Source: Clostridiales bacterium
GTDB taxonomy: Bacteria; Bacillota; Clostridia; Lachnospirales; Lachnospiraceae
Reading direction: 5' to 3'
NCBI GenBank assembly: GCA_012519695.1
Contig: JAAYPT010000013.1
Span: forward strand, 79,998 to 143,997
DNA length: 64,000 nt
Shown: positions 35,526 to 47,400 of the stretch, in pieces
Position numbering within the stretch: position 1 is the first letter of the stretch
Layout: the number at the start of each line of letters is the position of its first letter
Made by a program: the position numbers and the translations under genes
The notes under the pieces: model-generated
What the model saw: only the letters and a program-made list of their open reading frames with translations
What the model was told of the DNA's origin: nothing
The model's database searches: none

Positions 35526-37907
35526 ATGGGTTTATTTACAGACGGATTTAAGTTATTAAAGAAGGCGAGTGAGCCTTTGTATAAGACACCTAAATCCATT
35601 CAGGAAACCATAGAGATTATGGCGGTGGCTGAAAACGGCATTTTTGAAGTAAGCAAAAATAAGTATTCCAAATGCTACCGCTTTCAGGACATCAATTACA
35701 CGACAGCAACCGAGGATGAGCAGATCGGTATTTTCGAGAGATACTGTAAGTTCTTAAATTCGCTGGACTGTAATTATAAGATTACGATCAACAATAAGAA
35801 CAAAAACATGGATGACCTCCGTGATAAGGTTCTGATTGCTGAGAAAAACGATGGCTTCAATAATTATAGAAGTATCTACAATGACATCATTGAGGAGAAG
35901 ATTATTGAGGGCAGACAGGGGATTGAGCAGGAGAGATACCTGACAATCACGATTGAGAGAAAGAACTTTGAGGAGGCGAAGGCACAGTTTGCAACCCTTG
36001 AGGCAACGATACACAAGGCTTTCATTGAGCTTGGTGCAGAGATTGTACCACTTAATGGCAATGAGAGACTGAAAGTGCTCTATGACTATTATCATCTTGG
36101 AGATGAGGGCAGCTTTGATTTTGATATTAAGAAGGCAAAGAAGGTCGGAGCAGATTTTAAGAATGATCTGTGTAATGGAATGGTGAAATATTTTCCAGAT
36201 CATTTTGAGGATGAGAGTAAATTCTGCAAGGCACTTTTTATCAAGAAGTATCCGAGCAGTTTATCAGACAGATTCATCAATGAGATTACTTCTCTTCCAG
36301 TCCATTCTATTACAAGCATTGATGTAGTGCCTGTGCCAAAGGATTTAACTACTAAGGTGCTTCAGAAAAAGTACCTTGGTATCGAGTCGGATATCATCAA
36401 ACAGCAGAGAATCCGTAATAAGAACAATGATTTTTCTACGGAAATCTCGTATGCAAAGAGAACGGAGAAAAAGGAGATTGAAGAAATTATGGATGATGTT
36501 CGTGAGAATGACCAGTGCCTTTTCTTCGTGGGAGTTACTATTATTCTTATGGCAGAGAGCAAAAAAGAGCTTGATAGCGTCTGTGAGACAGTGGAGACTA
36601 TCGGAAAGCGTAACAGCTGTACGATTGATACGCACTACTTAAAGCAGAGGGAAGCACTTAATACAGCACTTCCGATTGGCGTAAGACAGGTGGAGACAAT
36701 GCGTACACTTCTTACCCAGTCGCTTGCGGTACTTATGCCATTTAATGTGCAGGAGCTTAATGACAGCACTGGCAATTATTATGGTATCAACCAGATTAGT
36801 AAGAATGTGAATATCGGTAACAGAAAGAAGCTCATCAATGGAAATGGCTTTGTATTTGGTGTGCCGGGTTCCGGTAAATCCTTCTTCTGCAAGATGGAAA
36901 TGGGCAGCGTATTCTTGTCGGGAGATGATGAAATAATCGTCATAGATCCAATGAACGAATACTTTGATATTGCTGAGACTTATGGTGGAACAGTGGTAAA
37001 TATGTCCACCTATACGGATAACTATGTGAATCCGCTGGAGATGGATGTATGGAGCCTTGATCCGAATGATTCCAAGGGAATGGTAAGAGAAAAGGGCGAG
37101 TTCATGCTTGGTCTTTGTGAGCAGTGCATCGGTGACAGCTTAAATTCAAGACAGAAGTCAATCATCGACCGCTGTGTGAGAAAACTGTATATCGACATTG
37201 CAAGGAGCAAAGAGAAGTATATCCCGGTAATGAGTGATTTTTACGATATTCTCATGGCACAGCCGGAGGACGAGGCAAAGGACATTGCACTGTCACTAGA
37301 GCTTTTCGTAAATGGTTCCCTAAATATCTTCAATCACCAGACAAATGTGGATGTGGATAACAGATTCACAGTATATGGCATCAGGGACTTAGGTACAGAG
37401 CTTAGTCCTATCACAATGCTTGTTATGATGGAGTCCATTCAGAACAGAATTGTTGAGAATGGTAAGCGAGGCAAGGCAACATGGCTCTATATTGATGAAT
37501 TCCACGTCCTGCTTAATTCGGAGTATTCTGCAAAATATTTGCAGCAGCTCTGGAAGAAAGTAAGAAAGCAGGGAGGTCTTTGTACCGGTATCACGCAGAA
37601 TGTGGTTGATCTGTTACAGAACTACACTGCAACAACGATGCTTGCAAACTCTGAGTTCGTGGCACTCTTAAAGCAGGCGAATACAGATAGTTCCAAGATG
37701 GCGGAGGTTATCGGGGTATCAGAGGCACAGCTTCGGTTCGTAACTAATACCTCATCTGGAATGGGACTTATTAAGTGTGGTTCGGTGGTGATTCCGTTTG
37801 ATAATCAGATTAGTAAGGATACAGACCTTTACAGGCTGTATAACACCAATATTCACGAGAAGATTGCAGAACAGAAGAAACGTGAAATGCAGAATAATGT
37901 CGAATAA
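35526..37907 (+). CDS. VirB4-like conjugation ATPase
   Basis: Powers assembly of the mating channel. 793 residues: N-terminal VirB4 domain, then the RecA-like ATPase with Walker A VFGVPGSGKSFFCKMEM (about 440-456), EIIVIDPMNEYFDIA following it, and Walker B-type WLYIDEFHVLLNSEY. A late ITQNVVDLLQNYTATTML segment is typical of TraE/VirB4 ATPases. Full length and intact. RBS GCGAGGTTAGAGAC. Confidence 0.93.
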   Translation: MGLFTDGFKLLKKASEPLYKTPKSIQETIEIMAVAENGIFEVSKNKYSKCYRFQDINYTTATEDEQIGIFERYCKFLNSLDCNYKITINNKNKNMDDLRDKVLIAEKNDGFNNYRSIYNDIIEEKIIEGRQGIEQERYLTITIERKNFEEAKAQFATLEATIHKAFIELGAEIVPLNGNERLKVLYDYYHLGDEGSFDFDIKKAKKVGADFKNDLCNGMVKYFPDHFEDESKFCKALFIKKYPSSLSDRFINEITSLPVHSITSIDVVPVPKDLTTKVLQKKYLGIESDIIKQQRIRNKNNDFSTEISYAKRTEKKEIEEIMDDVRENDQCLFFVGVTIILMAESKKELDSVCETVETIGKRNSCTIDTHYLKQREALNTALPIGVRQVETMRTLLTQSLAVLMPFNVQELNDSTGNYYGINQISKNVNIGNRKKLINGNGFVFGVPGSGKSFFCKMEMGSVFLSGDDEIIVIDPMNEYFDIAETYGGTVVNMSTYTDNYVNPLEMDVWSLDPNDSKGMVREKGEFMLGLCEQCIGDSLNSRQKSIIDRCVRKLYIDIARSKEKYIPVMSDFYDILMAQPEDEAKDIALSLELFVNGSLNIFNHQTNVDVDNRFTVYGIRDLGTELSPITMLVMMESIQNRIVENGKRGKATWLYIDEFHVLLNSEYSAKYLQQLWKKVRKQGGLCTGITQNVVDLLQNYTATTMLANSEFVALLKQANTDSSKMAEVIGVSEAQLRFVTNTSSGMGLIKCGSVVIPFDNQISKDTDLYRLYNTNIHEKIAEQKKREMQNNVE

Positions 37908-37915
37908 AGTTGATA

Positions 37916-37974
37916 GAGGTCGCAATTTGCGACCTCAAAGCATAGCCATCCGGGAAGCTGGGTGGCTGTTTTGC
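37916..37974 (+). terminator. Double hairpin with terminator after the virB4-like gene
   Basis: GAGGTCGC-AATTT-GCGACCTC (37916-37936) is followed by AGCCATCC/GGGTGGCT (37944-37967) and GTTTTG. Confidence 0.75.
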
Positions 37975-38000
37975 ATTTTGAGTGAAAGAAGGTGAGAACA

Positions 38001-39923
38001 TTGAAGATAAAGAAAGTGGATGACAAGCCGATGGTCATTCACACCAAGGAGAAAGCCAAGATTCATGCTCACGAGCCAAAGGGTGCCAAGATAAAGGGCA
38101 GCAATATCTATACAGTAGAGAGAGGTCCTAAGACTATCGGTGCAAAGGTATCTGATGATAAAAAGAAGTCCTATCGCAAGAGTACCATTCATCAGTCGGA
38201 GCCGAAGAATAAGGGATTATCAAGATTCAAGCGAAACCTTAAAGAATCCAACACTTCCATCAAGACCAAGAACACGAATCTTCACATTGCAGGAAGAACT
38301 GGAGCACTTGCAGCCGGGGCAGTAACAGAGCAGGTAGAAGGTGGGCATGAGGTATCGCAGGCAGCATATCTTGCATATGAAGCAAGCCGCCCTGTTACCG
38401 GAACTGCTTCTAAGGGTGCAGCACTTTTCAGGAAAAAGGCGGCAGCCGAGGCAAAGAAGCGTATCAAGAAGGTAGAGGCAGGAAAGAAGCTGGCAAAAAA
38501 GACAGCAAAGAAAGCTGCCAAAGATACAGCCAAGGCGGTAGCTAAAGAGACGGCAAAAGAAACAGCGAAGACTACTGCCAAGGTTGCTACGAAAACTGCG
38601 ACAAAGGCAGCTGCTACGGCGGCAGGAACAGCGGTTGCACCGGGAGTAGGAACTGCAATCGGCATGGCAGCCGGATATGCTGCAGGTGTGTCCATAGAGG
38701 TCAAGGATGAAAAGATGACCAACCGGAGCAGGAAGATAAAATTCTTTCTGGATAAGATGAAAGCACAGGAGAATCAGACAGATAGCGTGGCAAAGCTGGT
38801 AAAGGATCTGATTGTGCGAAAAGCGATTACCTGGGTAAAGGCAGCTGCACCGATTATCGGACTGGTGCTGTTGTTACTTGTTCTTGTAGTTGCCATGATT
38901 GCGGTTCCGGTTATAGCGGTGATAGCAATCCTTTACAATTCTCCATTTGCTTTATTCCTGCCACCACTTGAATCAGGAGATACAGTACAGACTGTAACGA
39001 GTGCCTATGTGCAGGAGTTTAACCGGGATGTTAATACGAAAGTGAATGAGCATACCGGATATGACCTTGGAGAGCTTGTATATGTGGATTATGAAGGTAT
39101 GGAAGAAAACCCAAGCAATTACTATGACATCATGGCAGTCTATATGGTCAAGCATGGTGTCGGAGATACAGCAACAGTCATGAATGATACTTCAAAAGGC
39201 TGGCTGCAGGCAGTTGTAAATGATATGTGTTCATACACCACAAGCACCGGAACAAAGGATGTGGAAGAAACGGATGCAGACGGCAATGTAACTACTGTCA
39301 CAAAGTCGGTTCTGTATGTGAATGTCACACTAAAATCGTACAGGGATATGATTTCGGTCTATGGATTTAATTCTGATCAGGTGGAAATGCTTGAGCAGAT
39401 CATGAGTCCGGAGTTTATGGGACAGCTTGGATATGCCGGAAGCGGAAGTGGCGGCGGAGGCGGAAGTCCTGGAGTAAGCTCCATGACTGAGGATGAAATC
39501 AATGCCATCCTAAACGGAATTACAGACAGCAGGCAGAAAACAGTCTGCTCCTATGCACTTCACAGAGTTGGCTTCCCTTATAGTCAGGATTTAAGAGACA
39601 GCGGTAACTATTATGACTGCAGCTCCTTAGCCTATTATTCATGGAAGGATGCAGGCGTGGATATTAGTTTCGGCGGTGCAACCACAGCGGCAGCGGAGGC
39701 ACAGGGACTGGATGAAGCCGGAAAGACAGTCTCCTTTGATGAGTTACAGCCGGGAGACCTTATCTTCTACAGTTTTACAAGCAACGGAAGATATAAGAAC
39801 ATCAGCCATGTGGCAGTATATGTCGGAAATGGCAAGGTGGTAGAGGCACTTAATGAAAGTCTTGGTGTGGTCTACAGGGATGTGGCAAGCACAGGAAAGA
39901 TTGTTGTGATTGGAAGACCATAA
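38001..39923 (+). CDS. CD1108/VirB1-like transfer protein with NlpC/P60 hydrolase domain
   Basis: About 640 residues. A basic N-terminal cytoplasmic part with Lys/Ala helical repeats (about 135-215) precedes a membrane helix (about 285-310). An outer domain (about 320-475) and a Gly-rich linker (GSGSGGGGGSPG) lead to a C-terminal NlpC/P60 peptidase with Cys540 in YDCSSLAYYSW and His603 in ISHVAVYVG. It would open the peptidoglycan for the mating channel. TTG 38001 is preferred (AGAAGGTGAG upstream); GTG 37992 is in frame but lies within that site. Confidence 0.85.
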   Translation: MKIKKVDDKPMVIHTKEKAKIHAHEPKGAKIKGSNIYTVERGPKTIGAKVSDDKKKSYRKSTIHQSEPKNKGLSRFKRNLKESNTSIKTKNTNLHIAGRTGALAAGAVTEQVEGGHEVSQAAYLAYEASRPVTGTASKGAALFRKKAAAEAKKRIKKVEAGKKLAKKTAKKAAKDTAKAVAKETAKETAKTTAKVATKTATKAAATAAGTAVAPGVGTAIGMAAGYAAGVSIEVKDEKMTNRSRKIKFFLDKMKAQENQTDSVAKLVKDLIVRKAITWVKAAAPIIGLVLLLLVLVVAMIAVPVIAVIAILYNSPFALFLPPLESGDTVQTVTSAYVQEFNRDVNTKVNEHTGYDLGELVYVDYEGMEENPSNYYDIMAVYMVKHGVGDTATVMNDTSKGWLQAVVNDMCSYTTSTGTKDVEETDADGNVTTVTKSVLYVNVTLKSYRDMISVYGFNSDQVEMLEQIMSPEFMGQLGYAGSGSGGGGGSPGVSSMTEDEINAILNGITDSRQKTVCSYALHRVGFPYSQDLRDSGNYYDCSSLAYYSWKDAGVDISFGGATTAAAEAQGLDEAGKTVSFDELQPGDLIFYSFTSNGRYKNISHVAVYVGNGKVVEALNESLGVVYRDVASTGKIVVIGRP

Positions 39924-39936
39924 CAGAAAATTTGCG

Positions 39937-39956
39937 GAGAGGGCATAGTCCCTCTC
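39937..39956 (+). other. Perfect hairpin before the next gene
   Basis: GAGAGGG pairs with CCCTCTC around CATAGT, without a T-run, 17 bases before the start codon of the following gene and just before its ribosome site. Confidence 0.65.
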
Positions 39957-39973
39957 TGAGACTGGAGGTAAGA

Positions 39974-40870
39974 ATGGATTTAAAAGATATGATACTGGTA
40001 ACAGAAAACGACAGGGGAACAGAGATAAATATGCTGATGACTCTGGATGATTATAAGAGTTTTATAGCAATTGATGACATGTCAGAGCTTGCAGACCATC
40101 TGTTGCAGCTTGGAAGGACACTTGGTGAAGCAGATAACTTCACAGAGTATTACAGGGCAGCAAATGTAACTGTATCTGCGAGATTCTGTCTGGATGATAT
40201 TCAGCTGGGACACTTTCTTCAGGGACTTTATAACGATTCCAAAGAAATTCGGTTTGATAAAGAAGCCAGTTCTTCTGAATGTGTTGCAAAGCTTAAGGAG
40301 ATTGGAATGACCGATAAGGGCTGGGTGGATGATTTTAACCTGCATTATGAAAGTGTGGACAGATTATTTGAAAGGGGACAGACATTCCATAACTTCAATG
40401 ACCATGATTACATGGTGCTTGAAGCATTATCACCAAGGAATCTTGTGGTGATGGATATGAAGTCAGGTTCCCTTACAATCGCCCTTGGTGCGACAGAGTA
40501 TAAGCGTTATCACAAGGATGAGAAGCCTACAAAGGACAATACCACAATCGGGGTATCGTGGGAGCATGGCATTTATCTTGGTTCCACACTCTCAACCACG
40601 AATTTCAAGGCATACAAGAGGGAGTATGGTACACCGGAAAAGATAGAGGATATCTATGATTACAGGGCAAAGCTAAAGCAGAAGTTCTATTTTTATCAGG
40701 ATATGTCAAAGGATGATGATGTGCCAAAGAAACTGCAGAATGATTTCCTTCACCAGATGTATGAGGATTTCGGAACGATTGAAGAGGACTGTTTTTACGA
40801 CAGGTTGGAAGATGGAAAGTACGATGAGGGCTTTAAGGAAAGACAGGTAAAGGAAGAAAAGAGCCGATGA
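39974..40870 (+). CDS. Unrecognised element protein (about 298 residues)
   Basis: Acidic soluble protein, no membrane segment. It reads as an alpha/beta N-terminal domain (MILVTENDRGTEINMLMTLD) and a C-terminal region with DYRAKLKQKFYFYQD. The start is set by ACTGGAGGTAAGA before ATG 39974. It is conserved in position in this type of element by my recollection, but I cannot name the family. Confidence 0.6.
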   Translation: MDLKDMILVTENDRGTEINMLMTLDDYKSFIAIDDMSELADHLLQLGRTLGEADNFTEYYRAANVTVSARFCLDDIQLGHFLQGLYNDSKEIRFDKEASSSECVAKLKEIGMTDKGWVDDFNLHYESVDRLFERGQTFHNFNDHDYMVLEALSPRNLVVMDMKSGSLTIALGATEYKRYHKDEKPTKDNTTIGVSWEHGIYLGSTLSTTNFKAYKREYGTPEKIEDIYDYRAKLKQKFYFYQDMSKDDDVPKKLQNDFLHQMYEDFGTIEEDCFYDRLEDGKYDEGFKERQVKEEKSR

Positions 40871-40897
40871 TGAGATTTTTACAGGAGGCGATATCAT

Positions 40898-41116
40898 ATG
40901 GAACAGGAATTTGATGTTGAGATAAAAGAAGTGCTTTCACGAGTACAGAAAGTAAAGGCAGAGTCGCTTGACGATGCCATTAATAAGGCAATGGATATGT
41001 ATTATGCAGAGCAGATAGTCCTTGGAGCAGAGGACATGAAGGGAGTTGATTTTGCGCCTATCAGCGAAGGTCAGCTCCCTTCTTCATTAAAAGAAAACGG
41101 AGGAAAAGCAAGATGA
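40898..41116 (+). CDS. DpnD/PcfM-like protein
   Basis: 72 residues. EFDVEIKEVLSRVQKVKAES, then a helix DDAINKAMDMYYAEQIVLGAED, is the DpnD/PcfM pattern: a short beta sheet followed by a helix. PcfM occurs in the pCF10 transfer operon; its role is unclear. RBS ACAGGAGGCGATATCAT. The stop overlaps the next start (ATGA). Confidence 0.8.
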   Translation: MEQEFDVEIKEVLSRVQKVKAESLDDAINKAMDMYYAEQIVLGAEDMKGVDFAPISEGQLPSSLKENGGKAR

Positions 41117-41481
41117 AAAGTGATTCAACAACAGTAATTAAGAACATGGAGTTTTTAGTAAAGGAACTTCATAAGGAGTGGGACAGATCGGGTGCTTCTA
41201 AGGCATCCGTTATTATTTCCCTTGAGGAAGTAGATGGTATCAATGATAAGTTAAAAGAGATTATCTATCAGACACAGAAGTCAGTCGATGAGGATGAGCT
41301 GACCTTTAAACAGAGCATTGCAAAGTCAAAGGAGTGCTATGTGCTTCTTCGTGTGGTGCGTAAGATTGCAAAGAAAAAGGATAAATGCGAAAAACAGGCA
41401 ATCGACAATGAATTTGCAATCGAGCTGGATAAGGATGAGTTAAAGCTATTTAAGGGATTGTTTGCAGAGATGTTTAAGTAG
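41113..41481 (+). CDS. Unrecognised helical protein coupled to the PcfM-like gene
   Basis: 122 residues, charged and helical ([20 protein letters not shown]), with no membrane segment. Four-base overlap with the upstream gene and a 14-base gap to the giant helicase gene indicate one coupled transcript. No family recognised. Confidence 0.6.
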   Translation: MKSDSTTVIKNMEFLVKELHKEWDRSGASKASVIISLEEVDGINDKLKEIIYQTQKSVDEDELTFKQSIAKSKECYVLLRVVRKIAKKKDKCEKQAIDNEFAIELDKDELKLFKGLFAEMFK

Positions 41482-41495
41482 AGGAGGACAAAGGT

Positions 41496-44400
41496 ATGGG
41501 CGTTGATATGAAGGTCAAAGCGATATACGATTCTGAAATTGGTAACATCACCAGATCAGAAAAGAACTGGAAGGATGTGTTAAAGGTCGCAGGTCAGTTA
41601 TACCGCTATGAATTTGACAATATCGTTATGGTAACAGCTCAGAGACCTCCGGAAAAAAGCACACTCATGGCAGATTATGATACCTGGAAAAAGGTGGGAA
41701 GATATGTAAAGCGTGGTGCGAAAGGCTGCGCTATCTTCCCGTCAAGGGCACTGAATCCACGCATGAGGTATATATTTGATATCAGTGATACCGGAGGGAA
41801 GAATGTTAAGCTGACATGGGACCTTGAGGGAGAAAATCTTAAAGATTATGTGGATTTTCTTGTGTCAGAAGGTCAGATTGAGCAGTACGATAACAGCGAC
41901 AGGGAGTCTCTAAAAAATATATTAAAACAGTTTACAGGAACAGATGTTTGGTTTATAATAAAAGAAGAGTTCGGAGACCGAATGACCGAGCTTATGCAGC
42001 TATCAGGTAGTGTGATAAAGGAAGAAAGTAAGAAACGCAATGGCTTACAGCAGGAAATGGACATGGAGCAGCTTGTATATGCAAGTGTCATGTATGCTGT
42101 AGGGACGAGATGCGGATTTGACTTATCTGTGCAAGAACAGGATTTCAGTCAGATCGTAAATATCAAAGACGAAGAGATCATTTACCGTCTTGGTTCCATT
42201 GTATGCGATGTCTCCTGTAGTGTTCTTAGAGAATTAAGTCGTAACTTAAAGGCAATCGAGAGCGAAAGGAGAATTGGATATGTTAGAAGAAATGACTTAC
42301 AAGGAAGTGGACGGACTGCTTTATCCGCAGATAGAGATGCCGGACGAGACGGAGGATCTCACGAAGCTGGGCAAATACGGAAGGATGGCGATGAACTATC
42401 TAAAGGAGAACGAGCCGGCAAGATACAAGACGCTGATGAGATTCGGGAAGATGTACGAGAAGATGTCAGCGGTAGAGGAGGAAGCGAACCAGCTGTACGA
42501 CCAGTTAGAGATGCAGTATCTGGCGAAGCACAAGCCACAGAATCCGTCATCGACAATGGAGATGTGGAAGATAAGAGAGCAGGCGAAGATGCAGGCAGAG
42601 GAAGTGGTACTGAATCAGATAGTGATGCGATTCCACTAGAATCAGATGATACAGAACTGAATAGGGAACTTGATGAAATCAATTCATTGGGTGTTAGTAA
42701 GGAAGCCGAATATACACAGGCTTCCTTTTTTTTCGACCAGAACGGGCAGGCAAGCATTGGCACCATTCATACTGAGGACGAAAACAATAATCAGTTTATG
42801 CGTCAGTTCGAGCAGGACAGAAAAGCTGCATTAGCAGGTAAATACAATTACCTGAATCCCAAAAAGTCTGCAACAGTACCAAGTGAGTATATCAAACAGG
42901 TGCTTATGAGAGGTACAGGTTTTATCGGTGGTAAAGGCAGGGTATGCAAGATTTTTGAAACTGAGATTGATGCAGGAACCAGGGCAAAGCGTATCAAAGC
43001 AGAATATGGTCAGGGAGGTGCAGGCTGGCCGGTTGACGGACTGGGACTGCACGGATATGACACATTTCATGGGAACGGACTGCGTTTTCAGTGGCGAGAT
43101 GAGGATGGAGAGGTTGAAGGATATGTTTCATGGAAAGATATCGAAAAAGAGCTTGGTGTCCTTATTCTTACAGGGGAATACCAGCCTGAGACACCTCGTA
43201 TTGATGAGCTTGCGATGGACGGACTCCGTGAGGATGATGAGGTCATTGATGCCGAATATCGGGAAGTGGAACCGGAAGAGGCAGAATCAGAGATTGATGA
43301 TTATGCAATACCGGATGAGCCGGAGAGCTATGCTTCTAACAGAGATTATGTAAGTGCAAAAGGCATGACACCACAGGAAGCTGCCGATGAAGACCGCATG
43401 GTAACACAGGCAGAATATGGTGCAGAGATAGAAGCTGAAACATCTGAAAAAGATCCATCAGAGCTTCAGTATATTACACCGATTGATTATGCCAAGCGTA
43501 TTGCAGAGCTTGATGAAGACCTGCGTGATGTGGCGGAGATTCTTGTAACAGATTGCAGCTGCTACACTCCGTTTAGGGCATTCCTTATGGATGTGGTGCA
43601 GTCTGATTTTGCATTTATGCCCAATAAACTTGACCTTATCAGGGATATTGCATTAGGGACAGATAATGCAGAAAGAAAGGCATATTCCAACAATAAGTAT
43701 GGTCTTGTGGAGTACTCAATCAGAAGCGGATATGTGAAGATCAGCTATAAGAACAGGAATGGTGTGCGTAAAGAAGGTGCTCTCGATTGGCGTGAGTTAT
43801 ATGAAATCTTATCTTATATGGTAAAACAGCCATTTTACTGCGGAGAAGACCAGAAGAAGTATTATCAGGAGACAAAGCAGAAGGCTGACAGGGATAAGAT
43901 GAATCCGGTCTATAAGAGATTCTTTGATATCGAGGATAGTGTAAAAGCCAATCGTCTTGAAACCAGGGAAAGAGCAATAGCGAATGGCTGGGAAACCAAG
44001 ATTGATGAGAATGGACATGTGGTTTCAGATGATGCAGTATCAGTATCTGTGGAAGATGTTCAGGCTGATACAGAATCACAGGAAACTGTAGATTTTACAC
44101 CAAAGCAGGAGCCGGTACAGCAAGTAGGAAGTCTTGAAAATGAGAAGAATGTTGCCGGGCAGACGAAGCACAACTTCCACTATAATCTCTGGGAAATGGA
44201 AAAAGGTGGTGCCAAGACCAGATACCAGTGGAATATGGATGCAATCCGCACTCTAAAGCAGATTGAATCAGAAAACAGGCTTGCCACACCGGAGGAGCAG
44301 AAAGTTCTGTCGAAGTTTGTCGGATGGGGCGGACTGTCACAGGCATTTGACGAGGAAAACGCAGGCTGGAGCAAAGAGTATGTAGAGCTGAAAGAACTTT

Positions 44401-47400
44401 TATCTGATGAGGAATACAGTGCTGCCAGGGCAACAGTAAATAACGCCTTTTACACTTCACCGGAGATTGCCATGTGCATGAATTCGGCACTTGTCCAGTT
44501 TGGTTTCAGAGGCGGCAATGTATTAGAGCCATCCATGGGTATCGGTAACTTCTTTGGAAGTATGCCGGAAACAATGCATGAAGCAAAGCTGTATGGAGTG
44601 GAGCTTGACAGCATTTCGGGAAGAATCGCAAAGCAGCTTTATCAGAATGCTAATATTTCTATCACAGGATTTGAGAATACCACATATCCGGATAACTTCT
44701 TTGATGTGGTTGTTGGAAATGTGCCATTTGGTGATTACAAGGTATTTGATCCAAAGTACAACAAATATAATTTCCGTATCCACGATTATTTTCTGGCAAA
44801 AGCACTTGATCAGGTAAGACCGGGAGGCATGGTTGCGGTGATTACCACAAAGGGAACACTTGATAAGGCAAATCCTACTATCCGAAAGTATCTGGCTGAA
44901 AGAGCAGAGCTTGTGGGAGCGATAAGACTTCCGAATACTGCATTTAAAGATAATGCAGGAACCGAAGTGACAGCAGATATCCTGTTTTTGCAGAAAAGGG
45001 AGAGAAAGATTGATATTGAGCCGGACTGGGTACACCTTGGTGTAACTGAGAATGGCATTGCAGTCAACTCTTATTTTGCAGAGCATCCGGAAATGATGCT
45101 TGGTTCTATGAAATATGATACAAGGATTTACGGACAGGACAGCAGATACACAGTCTGCGTGAATGATGATGAGAACTTCAATATTTATGAAGCATTAAAC
45201 AAAGCTATCGGTAATATCAAAGCACAGATGACAGATTTTGAGAGAGTGGCAGATGAGGCGGAGCAGACGGAGGAAGTTATCCCGGCTGATCCGGATGTGA
45301 GAAACTACACTTACACATTTTTTGAAGGAAAGCTCTATTACAGGGAAAATTCCGAGATGGTAAGAAAAGAAGTATCACAGACTGCCGAGGAGCGAATCAG
45401 AAGCCTTGATGAAATCAGACAGATAACAAGAGATCTGATTGATATCCAGATGGATGGCTGCAGCGAGGAGGAGCTTTCTGATAAGCAGAGACTTCTTAAT
45501 GTAAAATATGATGCCTTCGTAAAGCAGTATGGAGCCATTACTTCAAAAGCAAACAGAATAGCTTTCAGAGATGACAGCGATTACCCACTTCTTTGCAGTC
45601 TTGAAGAAGTAAATGAAGACGGGGAGGTGAAAAAAGCGGATATGTTTTATAAGCAGACGATTAAGGCAAAGACTGTCATAGACAGGGTTGAGACTGCTGT
45701 GGAAGCATTGAATGTATCCGTCAATGAATTTGGATATGTAAATCTTGCCTATATGCTCTCTATCTATGAGCCGGACATTACTAATGCAAAGGAAGAACTT
45801 GCAGAAAAGTCCGGGCAGACAGCTGATGAGATAACATTTAGTGATGATGCTTTGGCAGAGCTTAGAAGGGCAGCTCTTGTGGAAGAGCTGGACGGACTGA
45901 TTTTCCTTAATCCCGACCGCTACAACGAGAACAATCCCGACATCGGCTGGGAGACGGCAGACGAGTATCTTTCCGGCAATGTGAGAGACAAGCTACGAGT
46001 AGCAAAAGCTATGGCAGCGGATACAAACAATCCACAGGCAGAAAGATTTGCAGGCAATGTGGCAGCACTTGAAAAGGTGCAACCGGAATGGATTGAAGCC
46101 TCGGATATTGATGTAAAGATTGGTACGACATGGATTGAGCCGCTTGATTATGAGCAGTTTATCTATGAGCTTCTCAATACACCAAGAAGAGCAAGGGCAG
46201 TCAGAAGCCAGTTTTACAATACAGGCATTCAGGTACACTTAAATAAGATGAGCATGGAATGGTTCATCGAGAATAAGAGCATGGATAAGCATTCAGTGGC
46301 AGCTACTAAGACTTATGGTACAAGCCGCATGGATGCTTATTCTATTTTTGAGGATACGCTGAATCTTAAAACTGTAACAGTAAGGGACAGGATTGATGAC
46401 GGTGATGGCAAATATCATTACGAAGTCAATAAGAATGAGACAATGCTTGCAAGGGAAAAACAGAACATGATCAAGGAGAAGTTCAAGGAATGGCTGTTTG
46501 CAGAGCCGGAGCGAAGACAGAAATATGTGGAGTATTACAACGAGACATTCAATAACATCCGTCTGCGTGAGTATGACGGAAGCCACTTACAGTTTCCGGG
46601 AATGAATCCGGCGATTGAGTTAAAGCCACATCAGAAGAATGCGGTGGCAAGAATCCTTCTCGGAGGAAATACCCTGCTGGCACACTGCGTTGGTGCCGGA
46701 AAATCCTTTGAGATGATGGCTGCCTGTATGGAGCAGAAGAGACTCGGACTTGCCAATAAGACAATCATGGTTGTTCCAAAGCCGCTCATCGGTCAGACGG
46801 CATCAGAGTTTTTAAGGCTTTATCCGTCAGCAAATATCCTGGTTGCCACAGAGCGTGATTTTGAAAAAAGCCGCAGAAAGCAGTTCGTATCAAGGATTGC
46901 AACAGGTGACTATGACTGTATCATCATGTCGCACTCGCAGTTTGAAAAAATCCCGATCTCAGCAGAGAGAAAGGAGCGAATGCTTAACGAGCAGATTGAT
47001 GAGATCAGCTATGCGATTGATGAGATGAAGGAGCGTAACGGGGAGCGTTGGACTGTAAAACAGATGGAAAGCCAGAAGAAAAAGCTGGAGGAACAGCTGA
47101 AATCTCTATCTGATGAGAGCAGGAAGGATGACCTTATTACCTTTGAGGAACTTGGTGTGGATTCAATTATGGTAGACGAAGCACATAATTTTAAGAACCT
47201 TGCGATTTTTTCCAAGATGAATAATGTGTCCGGTATCAGCAGCAGTGGAGCGAAAAAGTCAACGGATATGCAGCTTAAATGCCAGTATTTGTCTGAGATA
47301 AATGATGGCAGAGGCATTGTGTTTGCAACTGGTACACCGATATCCAATACCATGTGTGAGATGTATGTCATGCAGCTTTACTTGCAGAAAGCGGCACTTG

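Noticed and set aside
42262..42660. Low-complexity stretch of the helicase frame looked like a frameshift or insertion disrupting the gene
   Set aside because: The 2,550-codon frame is continuous on both sides; the odd composition is explained by the nested tnpV frame.
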